Part shown: one piece after another, positions 16,780-25,898 of the stretch
How the letters are laid out: each line of letters begins with the position of its first letter
Numbering within the stretch: position 1 is the stretch's first letter
Assembly: GCA_027488735.1 (NCBI GenBank)
Contig: JAIYBB010000007.1
Span: 124,001-188,000, forward strand
Direction: 5' to 3'
DNA from: Comamonadaceae bacterium
GTDB lineage: Bacteria; Pseudomonadota; Gammaproteobacteria; Burkholderiales; Burkholderiaceae_C
Length of the DNA: 64,000 bases
The notes under the pieces: model-generated
Told to the model about the DNA's origin: nothing
The model's input: only the letters and a program-made list of their open reading frames with translations
Database searches by the model: none
Position numbers and translations under genes: made by a program

Positions 16780-17976
16780 TCAATAATTTAGGCCCATGGC
16801 CTCGCGCACATCGCGCATGGTTTCTTGCGCCGTGGCACGTGCACGCTGTGTTCCAGCGTCAACGATATAACGAACAAGGCGTGGATTGGAAACAAAAGGT
16901 TCGGCGCGTTCCAACATGGGTTGCTGTTCTGCAAGGATGGCGTCGATGATAGGTTGCTTGCACTCTAAACAACCTATCCCTGCGCGGGTGCATTCGGTTT
17001 TCACCCATTCGCGGGTGGCGGCAGGTGAATACACCAGATGGAACTGCCACACAGGGCAGCGGTCGGGGTGGCCGGCGTCGGTGCGCTTGACCCTGGCAGG
17101 GTCGGTGGGCATGCGTTTGACCTTGCTCTCGATGCTGGCGGCATCTTCGCGCATGGCAATGGTGTTGTGATAGCTCTTGCTCATTTTGGCGCCGTCCAAG
17201 CCGGGCAGTTTGCTGGCTTCTGTCAGCAGCGCATGCGGTTCTGTCAACACCGCTTTACCCGTTCCTTTGAAATAGCCTTCCAAACGTTCACGGTCTTTGT
17301 CTGTCAATTCAGGTGCGGTTTGTAAATAACCCATGGCACCTTCAAGCGCCTTGGTGTCACCGGTTTCTTGAAACTGTTTGCGGGACTTTTCAAAGCGTTT
17401 GACGCTGTCCTTGGGCAATTTGGCCAAGCAGACTTGCACCAGCGCTTCGAAATCGGGTTCGCGGCCATACAAATGGTTAAAACGACGAGCCGCCTCACGG
17501 GTGAGTTCGACGTGGCTGGCTTGGTCTTCGCCGACCGGTACGTGCTTGGCCTTGTAAATCAAGATGTCAGCGGCTTGCAGCAAGGGGTAGCCCAGAAAAC
17601 CGTAAGTGGTGAGGTCTTTGTCTTTGAGCTTTTCCTGCTGGTCTTTGTAGGTCGGCACGCGTTCCAGCCAACTGATGGGTGTGCCCATGGCCAGCAAGGT
17701 AAACAGTTCAGCATGCTCAGGGATACGGCTTTGCAAAAACAAAGTGCATTGGTTGGGGTCTAGGCCGGCGGCGAGCCAGTCGATCACCATTTCATATACA
17801 TTTTTTTCAATGATTTCACGGCTTTCGTAATGCGTGGTGAGCGCATGCCAGTCAGCGACGAAATAAAAGCATTCCATTTCTGATTGCAGACGCACCCAGT
17901 TTTTCAAGGCGCCGTGGTAGTGGCCCAGGTGGAGCGCGCCGGTCGGGCGCATCCCGGAGAGAACGCGATCTGTCAT
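16780..17976 (-). CDS. trpS: Tryptophanyl-tRNA synthetase, long form with Cys motif
   Basis: 398 aa from ATG 17976, overlapping the upstream gene's stop by ATGA. Class I synthetase charging tRNA(Trp): HIGH-like HLGHY at 16-20, KMSKS at 264-268. Longer than the 330-340 aa standard because of an insert around residues 190-255 and a Cys-bearing region. C307, C329, C336 and C339 form C-x21-C-x6-C-x2-C, very close to the C-x22-C-x6-C-x2-C motif that binds a [4Fe-4S] cluster in Thermotoga TrpRS. Cluster binding here is inference. Confidence 0.94.
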   Translation of the reverse strand: MTDRVLSGMRPTGALHLGHYHGALKNWVRLQSEMECFYFVADWHALTTHYESREIIEKNVYEMVIDWLAAGLDPNQCTLFLQSRIPEHAELFTLLAMGTPISWLERVPTYKDQQEKLKDKDLTTYGFLGYPLLQAADILIYKAKHVPVGEDQASHVELTREAARRFNHLYGREPDFEALVQVCLAKLPKDSVKRFEKSRKQFQETGDTKALEGAMGYLQTAPELTDKDRERLEGYFKGTGKAVLTEPHALLTEASKLPGLDGAKMSKSYHNTIAMREDAASIESKVKRMPTDPARVKRTDAGHPDRCPVWQFHLVYSPAATREWVKTECTRAGIGCLECKQPIIDAILAEQQPMLERAEPFVSNPRLVRYIVDAGTQRARATAQETMRDVREAMGLNY

Positions 17977-18653
17977 GGTGTGATCAAAAGCAATACATGG
18001 GCCAATGGCTGCAACAACCATTGGATGGAGAACACAGAGGCGTTCATGATAGGTGTCATCCACAAAGCGTTGACCACGCCGAGCAATACCAAGCCCATCA
18101 CAATGAAAAAACCGAAGCGCTCAACCTGCGCGAAACCGACGGCAAGCCGCCAAGGCAACAAACCCACCACAATGCGTCCGCCATCCATGGGTGGAATGGG
18201 AAACAGGTTGAAAGCAAACATGACCAAGTTGGTCAACACGCCCGCCTTGGCCATGTCGATGAAAAAACGCTCTTCGACATCAAAACCGCTGAGTAAATAA
18301 ATCGCGACCATCCACAAAATGGCTTGCAGCAAGTTGGCCACAGGACCGGCCAAGGCGACCCACACCATGTCGCGTTTGGGGTGACGCAAACGGGAAGCAT
18401 CCACCGGCACAGGCTTGGCGTAACCAAATAAAAAATTGCCCGCGGTGGCGAAATAGAGTACCAAAGGTATCGCGATGGTACCCACCAAATCAATATGGGG
18501 AACAGGATTGAGTGTGACGCGGCCCAAGGCCCAAGCGGTGTTGTCGCCTAACAATTTGGCGACATAGCCGTGCGCCGCCTCATGCAAGGTGATTGCCAGT
18601 AATACCGGCAAGGCATGGGTAGTGATTGTTTGAACTATTTCATTGAATTCCAC
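17973..18653 (-). CDS. Site-2 protease family zinc metalloprotease
   Basis: 226 aa, polytopic. The zinc motif HEAAH (within ITLHEAAHGYVAKLLGD, near residue 24) and the second metal motif PIPPMDGGRIV (near 155) define the family (M50B, FtsW-independent small S2P type). Four to six membrane helices. In this clade the role is unknown; it may cleave membrane substrates. It overlaps trpS by 4 bases, so the two are co-translated. A 114-base A+T-rich gap separates it from the upstream yciO-like gene; I see no gene in that gap. Confidence 0.88.
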   Translation of the reverse strand: MEFNEIVQTITTHALPVLLAITLHEAAHGYVAKLLGDNTAWALGRVTLNPVPHIDLVGTIAIPLVLYFATAGNFLFGYAKPVPVDASRLRHPKRDMVWVALAGPVANLLQAILWMVAIYLLSGFDVEERFFIDMAKAGVLTNLVMFAFNLFPIPPMDGGRIVVGLLPWRLAVGFAQVERFGFFIVMGLVLLGVVNALWMTPIMNASVFSIQWLLQPLAHVLLLITP

Positions 18654-18767
18654 AGAAACATTCTCTCACTAAACCCGACAAAATTGATATTGAACCAATA
18701 AAAACCAGTAATATTTTTCATTTATTAACGACGCTAGGGATTGCCCTAAAGACCGTCTTCTGTGAAT

Positions 18768-19403
18768 TCATAGTCTCAAAAGACTTACATCACCAGCGCC
18801 TTGCCTGATCAAAACAGGTGCATCCCCTTGGCCCATCGGGGTTAAGTCGACCACGGTGGTGGCTTGCATGGAGCAGGCTCCGGCATCGATGACTGCAGCG
18901 AGCTGGTGTTCGAAGCGTTCACGTATTTCCTGGGCATCGTTCATTGGCTCGGTGTCACCGGGAGGAATCAAAGTGGTGGCCAGCAAGGGTGCGCCGTGTA
19001 ACTCGAGCAATTGCAGGAGGCTTATGTGCTCTGGCACCCGCAAACCGATGGTTTTGCGTTGCGGATGCGAAACGCGTCGCGGTACTTCCTTGGTGGCTTC
19101 CAAAATGAAGGTGTAGGCGCCCGGGGTGGCCGCTTTGAGCAAACGAAACTGTCGGTTGTCCACTTTGGCATACAGCGCCAATTCGCTCAAGTCGCGGCAC
19201 AGCAGGGTCAGATGGTGTTTGTCGTCTACCTCGCGCAAGCGACGCATCTGGTCGACAGCGGCTTTATCGTCCAAGTGACACACCAATGCATAACTGGAAT
19301 CGGTGGGCACCGCCAGCACCTTGCCTTGTTTGAGCATATCCACCGCCTGTTTGAGTAAGCGGGGTTGCGGGTTATCAGGATGAACTTGCAGCCATTGGGC
19401 CAT
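18768..19403 (-). CDS. YciO/YrdC/Sua5-family protein
   Basis: 211 aa from ATG 19403. Has the YrdC fold: LKQGKVLAVPTDSSYALVCHL, KHHLTLLCRDLSEL, the TPGAYTFILEAT segment and TIGLRVPEH, with a C-terminal LIRQGAGDVSLLRL. YrdC/Sua5 make threonylcarbamoyl-AMP for tRNA t6A; the YciO branch, which this resembles (Ser-Tyr instead of Thr-Tyr, KHHLTLLC), has unclear activity. It lies between the PHP phosphatase gene (23 bases upstream) and the site-2 protease in one minus-strand operon. Confidence 0.85.
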   Translation of the reverse strand: MAQWLQVHPDNPQPRLLKQAVDMLKQGKVLAVPTDSSYALVCHLDDKAAVDQMRRLREVDDKHHLTLLCRDLSELALYAKVDNRQFRLLKAATPGAYTFILEATKEVPRRVSHPQRKTIGLRVPEHISLLQLLELHGAPLLATTLIPPGDTEPMNDAQEIRERFEHQLAAVIDAGACSMQATTVVDLTPMGQGDAPVLIRQGAGDVSLLRL

Positions 19404-19426
19404 AGCGAAAACGCACAAAGGCGGAG

Positions 19427-20278
19427 TTATTGGATGCGGTCTGCCAGCAGTTCCCACACCGGGGTCAAATTGCCCGGCAACCAAGGCAGGCTACCGAGAT
19501 CGGTGTGGCTTTCATCCGGGCTGTGAAAGTCGCTGCCGCGCGAAGCAGCCAGATCGAACTCGCGCGCCATGTCTGCATACTCAATGGCTTCTTGCGCTGA
19601 ATGGCTGCCGGTCACCACTTCTACCGCTTGGCCGCCGTGGTTTTTGAATTCGGTGAACAAAGCGAATTCTTCGGTCGGCGTGAAGCCATAACGTGCGGGG
19701 TGGGCAATGACGGCCACGCCTTGGCATTCACGGATCCAGCGGACCGCGTCGCCCAAGGAAGCCCAGCGGTGCGGCACAAAACCGGGTTTGCCTTCGGTCA
19801 GAAAACGGCGGAACACTTCGTGAGTGTCTTTGCACACGCCGGTCTCGACCAGAAAGCGGGCGAAGTGGGTGCGGGAGATCAAATCCGGGTTACCCGCATA
19901 GGTGAGTGCGCCTTCAAAGCTGCCGTGTATGCCGACCTTGGCCAGCCCGGCGGCCATGTCTTTGGCGCGATCATGCCGGCCGCCGCGTGTGGATTTCAAA
20001 CCAGCCACCAAGCGTGGGTCATGGATGTCAAAACCCAGACCGACGATATGAACGGTGTGACCGGCGAAGGAGACGGAAATTTCGGTGCCGCTGAGGTAAC
20101 CCATGCCCAAGGCTTTGGCGGCAGCGGCAGCGCGTTGCTGGCCACCGATTTCGTCATGGTCGGTCAATGCCCATAACTCGACACCATTGGCGTGTGCTCT
20201 GGCGGCCAGTTCTTCAGGCGTGAGTGTGCCGTCTGAGATGACGGAGTGGCAGTGCAAATCGGCGTTGAGAATATTCAC
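19427..20278 (-). CDS. PHP-domain phosphoesterase (3',5'-nucleoside bisphosphate phosphatase / RNase AM type)
   Basis: 283 aa. Metal-binding motifs of PHP hydrolases are seen in order: DLHCHSVISDGTLTPEEL at 7-24, ALTDHDEIGG near 38, a Glu in LSGTEISV, HxxRFLVETG in the middle, VIAHPARYG near 190 and SRGSDFHSPDE near 245. The family includes TrpH/YciV, which removes the 3' phosphate of pAp and degrades RNA 5' ends. Upstream recJ ends 9 bases before its start. Confidence 0.88.
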   Translation of the reverse strand: MNILNADLHCHSVISDGTLTPEELAARAHANGVELWALTDHDEIGGQQRAAAAAKALGMGYLSGTEISVSFAGHTVHIVGLGFDIHDPRLVAGLKSTRGGRHDRAKDMAAGLAKVGIHGSFEGALTYAGNPDLISRTHFARFLVETGVCKDTHEVFRRFLTEGKPGFVPHRWASLGDAVRWIRECQGVAVIAHPARYGFTPTEEFALFTEFKNHGGQAVEVVTGSHSAQEAIEYADMAREFDLAASRGSDFHSPDESHTDLGSLPWLPGNLTPVWELLADRIQ

Positions 20279-20287
20279 AAGATCATT

Positions 20288-21997
20288 TTAGGTGGTGCGC
20301 ATGTTTTCTATGTGCAGTTTCAATTTTCTCTGTCCTTGCCACTGGTCAAGCACCAAACGGTAAGCCAATTCGGCTTGCGGCGGCAAAGCTTCTTGTCTGC
20401 CAAACCATATGCCATCGAGCAATTGGCCATGCATTTTCAATTTCAGCGACAAATGTTTTTCACCGACAACGCGTTGGCTGATGACTTCGACCTTGTCTTG
20501 AAATACAGGAGCGGCAAAACCTTGGCCCCAGACCTGGTCCTGTAAATCGATGGCCACGTCCGGGCGCAAATGCTCTTTCGCCAGCGGCCCGTCGGTTTCT
20601 TGCGATTGCGCCAGTGTGGCCGCGTCCAGCCATTGGGCGGCGATGTGTTGCAACGCGGCCTCAAACGTGGCGAGATCGTCTTCCAGCAAAGTACAACCGG
20701 CGGCCATGGCGTGACCGCCGAATCGCAGCAGCAAACCCGGGTGCAGTTTGACCACCGCGTCCAGCGCATCGCGCAAATGAAAACCGGGGATGGAGCGGCC
20801 CGAACCTTTCAACACCGCCTGGCCTTCGGACTCGCTGGCGGCAAATACAAAGCAAGGCCGGTAATGCAAATCTTTCAAACGCCCGGCTACGATACCGACC
20901 ACGCCTTCGTGGAACTCTTCGTCGTAAACGCACAGTGCAGGCGGCGGTTCGTCTTCACTGTCCATCAGCGATTCGGCGATCAACAAGGCTTGCTCGCGCA
21001 TGCCGGTCTCCAGCGTGCGGCGTTCGCGGTTGATGGCATCGAGTTGCTGCGCGAGTTGCAAGGCCAGCGTGGCGTCGTCGGTGCGTAAACATTCAATGCC
21101 CAGCCGCATGTCGGACAAACGACCGGCGGCGTTGATGCGCGGCCCGAGCGCAAACCCCATGTCTTGGCTGATGGCTTGCGCTGCTTCACGCCCTGCCACT
21201 TGAAACAACGCCGACATGCCTGCTGGCAATTGACCACGACGCATGCGCTGCAAGCCTTGCGCGACCAAGCGCCGGTTGTTCGCGTCGAGTTTGACCACAT
21301 CGGCGACCGTGCCCAAAGCCACCAGCGGCAGCAGACTGTCCAACCGTGGCTCGGTGTCTTTGCTGAATACGCCGCGCTGTCGCAACTCGGCGCGCAGCGC
21401 CAACAACACATAAAACATCACGCCCACACCGGCCATGTGTTTGCTCTCGAAGTTGCAACCCGGTTGGTTGGGGTTGACCACCGCTTCGGCGGCGGGAATT
21501 TGCGGCCCGGGCAAATGGTGGTCGGTGACCAGCACTTGCAAACCCAGTCGCTGTGCCTCGGCCACGCCATCGACACTGGCAATGCCGTTGTCCACCGTGA
21601 TCAACAGTTGCGCGCCGCTGGCATGCACACGTTGCGAAATAGACGGTGTGAGCCCGTAGCCGTCAACCACGCGGTCCGGCACGATGAAGTCCACGTGTTG
21701 CGCACCCAGCAATGTCAATCCGCGCAAACCTACCGCGCACGCTGTCGCGCCATCGCAGTCGTAATCAGCGACTATGCACAGGCGTTGTTGCGTGTGAATC
21801 GCATCGGCCAGCAAGTGTGCTGCATCCGCCATGCCTTTCATGCCGTTCGGCGGCAGCAAATGCGTCAAAGAGGCATCCAAGTCTTTGGCATCGCTGACAC
21901 CGCGCCCGGCATATAAACGCGCCAGCAGTGGATGAACACCGGCTTGCTCCAGCGCCCAAGCCGCGCGCGGCGGCACATCGCGGGTGATGAATTTCAT
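20288..21997 (-). CDS. recJ: Single-stranded-DNA exonuclease RecJ
   Basis: 569 aa from ATG 21997. 5'-3' ssDNA exonuclease in recombination and mismatch repair. DHH-superfamily motifs: VADYDCDGATA, VDNGIAS, VTDHHLPG, and DHHA1 motif GSGRSIPGFHLRDAL and RFGGHAMAAGCTL; the C-terminal OB domain ends LKLKMHGQLLDGIWFG. Length normal. Its start overlaps the rpfE-like gene's stop by ATGA. Confidence 0.95.
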   Translation of the reverse strand: MKFITRDVPPRAAWALEQAGVHPLLARLYAGRGVSDAKDLDASLTHLLPPNGMKGMADAAHLLADAIHTQQRLCIVADYDCDGATACAVGLRGLTLLGAQHVDFIVPDRVVDGYGLTPSISQRVHASGAQLLITVDNGIASVDGVAEAQRLGLQVLVTDHHLPGPQIPAAEAVVNPNQPGCNFESKHMAGVGVMFYVLLALRAELRQRGVFSKDTEPRLDSLLPLVALGTVADVVKLDANNRRLVAQGLQRMRRGQLPAGMSALFQVAGREAAQAISQDMGFALGPRINAAGRLSDMRLGIECLRTDDATLALQLAQQLDAINRERRTLETGMREQALLIAESLMDSEDEPPPALCVYDEEFHEGVVGIVAGRLKDLHYRPCFVFAASESEGQAVLKGSGRSIPGFHLRDALDAVVKLHPGLLLRFGGHAMAAGCTLLEDDLATFEAALQHIAAQWLDAATLAQSQETDGPLAKEHLRPDVAIDLQDQVWGQGFAAPVFQDKVEVISQRVVGEKHLSLKLKMHGQLLDGIWFGRQEALPPQAELAYRLVLDQWQGQRKLKLHIENMRTT

Positions 21998-22956
21998 GAC
22001 AAATGTTGAATCAATTGAACGGGTTTGAAAAAACGCTTCAAGCGATGAAGCACAGGGTTTTGCCCGGCTTGCAAATGAAGCGCATGGTTTGTGCCACACA
22101 GCACGACTTGATCGCCTTGTTGCAAGGCAGGCAGCATCACTTCATGCGCCAGTGTTTCCCAAGACTGCGCCCACTCAGCGGGCTGAGCTTGTACAAACGG
22201 TTGACGCAAACTCTGGTGCAGCACCACTTGTTTGGCGGTGACTGCGGGCAACTCACCGCAACCGCTGACCCAAAATGAATTCACCGGTTGATCGCGCGCT
22301 TCATTGACAGCATGTGTGTAGAACAGCATTTGCATTTCATTTTGTAAACGCCGGATCATGCGTTGCGCTGCCGATTGCGCAGACACATAGTGTGAGTCAT
22401 TCAAAGCATTCATGCCTTGCCAGCAAGCGCGCTCCAGCGTAACGCAAGGCAAGTGTTTGAACACCGTGGCATGCGCTAAAAATTTGCCAGGCGACAAGGC
22501 GTGTAAATGGATACCGTCTTCCAGAAAAAACGCGTGCATGGCTTGCAGCAAAGCGTCAGATTCAACTGCTGATAAATCCACAGGCAGACTCACCTGAACA
22601 CGGCCTTGTTCAAACTGCAAGTGCACCAAATCAATCAAAGCCCAGCCATGATCAGGCGGGCAGTGCAAACCCAGTTGCTCGGCTTGACAGGCCGCAAGTG
22701 GGAGCAAATCCGGCGTTGTTTGCCAGCCTTGTGCATTCGCCCAAACCATTTCATGCGACATGCAAGCGCTGTCCGCGTCCTGTTGTTCTCTGGCAGTGAT
22801 GCGGCTTTGCGTGAGCGCGACCAGCGCTGCAGAGGCACGGCGCGCATGCAAGGCCTGCTGCCATGCCAAGGTTTCGTGCGGGTTCGAGCCGTCAAGTTCG
22901 CGCGGCCACAAGGCGTAGGCCACCACGTGCACGGTTGCTGAATCGGTGCTTGTCAT
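21994..22956 (-). CDS. RpfE-like / 'phosphoglycerate mutase' family protein of unknown role
   Basis: 320 aa from ATG 22956 (an upstream ATG at 22983 is possible). No solved activity is evident; similar proteins next to recJ are annotated as RpfE-type regulators or cofactor-independent phosphoglycerate mutase. Seen: a central GWALIDLVHLQFEQGRVQVSLP, LSPGKFLAHA, then RMIRRLQNEMQMLFYTHAVNEARDQPVNSFW... region cut here, with WVSGCGELP, near the C-terminal third; these are conserved in the group. Coupled to recJ by a 4-base overlap, as in the Xanthomonas rpf region. Confidence 0.75.
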   Translation of the reverse strand: MTSTDSATVHVVAYALWPRELDGSNPHETLAWQQALHARRASAALVALTQSRITAREQQDADSACMSHEMVWANAQGWQTTPDLLPLAACQAEQLGLHCPPDHGWALIDLVHLQFEQGRVQVSLPVDLSAVESDALLQAMHAFFLEDGIHLHALSPGKFLAHATVFKHLPCVTLERACWQGMNALNDSHYVSAQSAAQRMIRRLQNEMQMLFYTHAVNEARDQPVNSFWVSGCGELPAVTAKQVVLHQSLRQPFVQAQPAEWAQSWETLAHEVMLPALQQGDQVVLCGTNHALHLQAGQNPVLHRLKRFFKPVQLIQHLS

Positions 22957-22992
22957 GAAGGGGATTGTGCCGTGGTGCCACAATCACAGCCA

Positions 22993-24258
22993 ATGACACA
23001 TTCCAAATGGCCTTTTGAGTGGTTGATCGGTTGGCGCTACACCCGCGCCGGTCGCGCCGCCCGCCGCAACCGCTTCATCTCTTTCATTTCCTCGGTCTCC
23101 ATGCTGGGCATAGCCTTGGGCGTGGCGGCACTCATCATTGTCTTGAGTGTGATGAACGGGTTTCAAAAAGAAGTGCGCGACCGCATGCTGGGCGTGTTGT
23201 CGCATATCGAGGTGCTGGCCTATACCAGTGCATCTTTGGAAAACGTGGCAGGTATTCAACAGCGCGTGCAGCAGCATCCGCAGGTGTTGGCCAGTGCACC
23301 GTTTGTGTTGTCACAGGTATTGATGGCACAAGGCGAAGACATGCGCGGGGCAGTGGTGCGAGGCATCGATCCGGCGCAAGAAGCGGCAGTCACTGATGTG
23401 GTCGCCGCCATGTCGCCCGATTTGCTTGCGCAATTGCAACCCGGTTCGTATGCGGTGGTGCTGGGTGCCGAGTTGGCGCGCATTCTCGGCATCAAGGCCG
23501 GTGACCGCGTGACGCTGGTTGCGCCCGGCGGTCAAGTTACCCCTGTGGGTGTGGTGCCAAGGTTGAAGCAATTGCAGGTGGCGGGTGTGCTGGACACCGG
23601 CCATTTCGAATACGACGCCAGTTTGGCCATGCTGCACATCCAAGACGCAGAACGTATCTTCAGGCTGGAAGGCCCGAACGGTATCCGTGTGAAATTGAAG
23701 AACGCACAACTTGCCCGTGAAGTGGCCGCGGAAATCGCGCCCGAACTCGGCAGCGATGTACTGGTGCGCGACTGGACACGCGCCAACCGCACCTGGTTCA
23801 CAGCGGTGCAAATTGAAAAACGCATGATGTTCATCATCCTGACTTTGATCGTGGCAGTGGCTGCTTTCAATTTGGTCAGCACATTGGTGATGACCGTCAC
23901 AGACAAGCGCGGCGACATCGCCATCTTGCGCACGCTGGGTGCCAGTCCTGCCAGCATCATGGCGATTTTTGTGGTGCAAGGCGCGTTGGTCGGCATCATC
24001 GGCACCGTCTCTGGTTTGGTGCTCGGGCTGTTGGTGGCTTTCAATATCGGCAGCATCGTGCCGGCCATTGAACGCGCCTTAGGTGCGAGTTTTCTGCCGC
24101 AAGATGTTTACCTGATCAGCCGCATGCCCAGCGATCCGCAGTGGGCCGACATCGGTCCGGTGGTCATCATTGCATTGGTGTTGGCCTTGGCCGCCACCTT
24201 GTACCCCAGCTGGCGCGCCAGCCGCATCGACCCCGCGGAGGCCTTGCGCCATGAGTGA
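22993..24258 (+). CDS. lolC: Lipoprotein-releasing permease LolC/LolE family
   Basis: 421 aa from ATG 22993. One membrane helix near the N-terminus (after [14 protein letters not shown] and [25 protein letters not shown]... helix), a large periplasmic MacB-like domain (about 55-270), then three helices at the C-terminus with [15 protein letters not shown] and the coupling segment [15 protein letters not shown]. It extracts outer-membrane-bound lipoproteins from the inner membrane. Only one permease gene accompanies lolD, so a LolF-type homodimer is possible. Confidence 0.92.
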   Translation: MTHSKWPFEWLIGWRYTRAGRAARRNRFISFISSVSMLGIALGVAALIIVLSVMNGFQKEVRDRMLGVLSHIEVLAYTSASLENVAGIQQRVQQHPQVLASAPFVLSQVLMAQGEDMRGAVVRGIDPAQEAAVTDVVAAMSPDLLAQLQPGSYAVVLGAELARILGIKAGDRVTLVAPGGQVTPVGVVPRLKQLQVAGVLDTGHFEYDASLAMLHIQDAERIFRLEGPNGIRVKLKNAQLAREVAAEIAPELGSDVLVRDWTRANRTWFTAVQIEKRMMFIILTLIVAVAAFNLVSTLVMTVTDKRGDIAILRTLGASPASIMAIFVVQGALVGIIGTVSGLVLGLLVAFNIGSIVPAIERALGASFLPQDVYLISRMPSDPQWADIGPVVIIALVLALAATLYPSWRASRIDPAEALRHE

Positions 24259-24928
24259 ACTCGTATTGCAGGCACACAAGTTGGGACGACGTTTTCACGA
24301 AGGTGAGATTGATGTCACCGTGTTGCAGGATGTGGATTTGCACATCCAGGCCGGTGAAACATTGGCCGTGGTCGGTGCCTCCGGTTCCGGCAAAAGCACC
24401 TTGCTGCATTTGCTTGGCGGCTTGGACACGCCAAGCGCAGGCACGGTGCATTTGCTTGGTCAGGCCTTGGCTGGATTAGACCCAACTGCATTGGGGCGTT
24501 TGCGTAACAAACACCTGGGTTTTATTTACCAGTTCCACCATTTGCTGCCCGAGTTCAGCGCGTTGGACAACGTTGCGATGCCTTTGTGGATTCGCCGACT
24601 GCCGCGCGAACAAGCCGCTTCACAGGCGCAGGCCATGCTCGAAGCCGTGGGTTTGGGCGAGCGCATCAAACACAGTCCCTCGGAGTTGTCCGGCGGAGAG
24701 CGTCAGCGTGTGGCGATTGCCCGCGCCTTGGTCACGCAACCAGCTTGTGTGCTGGCAGATGAACCCACAGGCAACCTGGACCGCAGCACCGCTGACAACG
24801 TGTTTGCTTTGATGTTGGACCTTGCGCACCGTCAAGGCACAGCGTTTGTGGTGGTCACGCATGACGAAAGTCTGGCCGCGCGTTGCGACCGGCAATTGCG
24901 CTTGGTTGCCGGGCGCTTGCAAGCCTGA
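24251..24928 (+). CDS. lolD: Lipoprotein-releasing system ATPase LolD
   Basis: 225 aa from ATG 24251, overlapping lolC by 8 bases. Walker [12 protein letters not shown]-loop [12 protein letters not shown] (the LolD-type Gln-Phe-His-His-Leu-Leu-Pro), signature [14 protein letters not shown], Walker [12 protein letters not shown]. It powers lipoprotein release to LolA. The LolA gene is at 55.7 kb in this window. The 142 bases after it hold no supported gene. Confidence 0.95.
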   Translation: MSELVLQAHKLGRRFHEGEIDVTVLQDVDLHIQAGETLAVVGASGSGKSTLLHLLGGLDTPSAGTVHLLGQALAGLDPTALGRLRNKHLGFIYQFHHLLPEFSALDNVAMPLWIRRLPREQAASQAQAMLEAVGLGERIKHSPSELSGGERQRVAIARALVTQPACVLADEPTGNLDRSTADNVFALMLDLAHRQGTAFVVVTHDESLAARCDRQLRLVAGRLQA

Positions 24929-25070
24929 TTTTTTAAAACTCAGTCTTTGCCGTGATTCGGCGAACGCGGTCCAAACAACATGCCACCCGGTTGCGGTGCC
25001 AGCAAGCGCGCACTGGTGATATGGGGCAGGCCTTACAAGGTGGTTTGCCCGCTTTGGCCACAATCAGGGC

Positions 25071-25898
25071 ATGAATTGGATTGACAGCCATTGCCATTTA
25101 GACGCTCATGAATTTGCCGCAGACCGAGATGCGGTGCGTGCAGCGGCACGCGCGGCCGGTGTGACTAGCTGTGTGATTCCAGCGGTGGAGGCGAGCAACT
25201 TTGACACGGTGCGAGCGCTGGCGCATCAACATGGCGATGTGTATGCGCTGGGCATACACCCGATGTACACGCCACAAGCGGTTGAGGCCGACTTGCAAAC
25301 GCTTGACGCGCAATTGCAGCAGCACCGCAGCGACCCGCGCTTGGTGGCTGTCGGGGAAATCGGTCTCGACGGTTTTGTGCCGGGCTTGGACATGGCGCGT
25401 CAGCAAGTGTTTTACAAAGCCCAACTGAGGTTGGCGCAACAACATGATTTGCCGGTCATCTTGCATGTGCGCCGTAGCGCGGATTTGCTGCTGCAAGGCT
25501 TGCGTCAAACACCAGTCATTGGCGGCATCGCGCATGCGTTCAACGGCAGTTTGCAGCAGGCGCACATGTTCATTGACCTAGGGTTCAAACTGGGCTTTGG
25601 CGGCGCGCTCACCTATGAGCGGGCTTTGCAATTGCGCAGATTGGCAACCGAGTTGCCGCTGGACGCGCTGGTGCTGGAAACCGATTCGCCCGATATACCG
25701 CCACATTGGTTGTACGTGACCGCCCAGCAGCGCGAGGCGGGTGTGGCGCAAGGGCGAAATACACCGGCGCAGGTGCCGCGCATTGCACAGGTGCTGGCTG
25801 AATTGCGCGGTGTGTCGGTGGAGGAAGTGCGGGAGGCGACGACGAAAAATGTGCGGCAGGTGTTGGGTTTATCCACAATAGCGACAATCCCCCCATGA
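25071..25898 (+). CDS. tatD: TatD-family metal-dependent DNase
   Basis: 275 aa. TIM-barrel hydrolase with metal ligands in IDSHCHLD at 4-11, ALGIHPMY near 60, VGEIGLDGF near 92, PVILHVRRSADLL near 130, HAFNG near 152 and VLETDSPDIPP near 200. The family has 3'-5' exonuclease activity on DNA and RNA. Stop overlaps the next gene's start by ATGA. Confidence 0.9.
   Translation: MNWIDSHCHLDAHEFAADRDAVRAAARAAGVTSCVIPAVEASNFDTVRALAHQHGDVYALGIHPMYTPQAVEADLQTLDAQLQQHRSDPRLVAVGEIGLDGFVPGLDMARQQVFYKAQLRLAQQHDLPVILHVRRSADLLLQGLRQTPVIGGIAHAFNGSLQQAHMFIDLGFKLGFGGALTYERALQLRRLATELPLDALVLETDSPDIPPHWLYVTAQQREAGVAQGRNTPAQVPRIAQVLAELRGVSVEEVREATTKNVRQVLGLSTIATIPP

Noticed and set aside
24940..25032. 31-codon minus-strand open stretch ending APQPGGMLFGPRSPNHGKD between lolD and tatD
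   Set aside because: An upstream stop lies at 25033-25035 and no start codon with ribosome site is visible. It may be a decayed gene end but I cannot support it.
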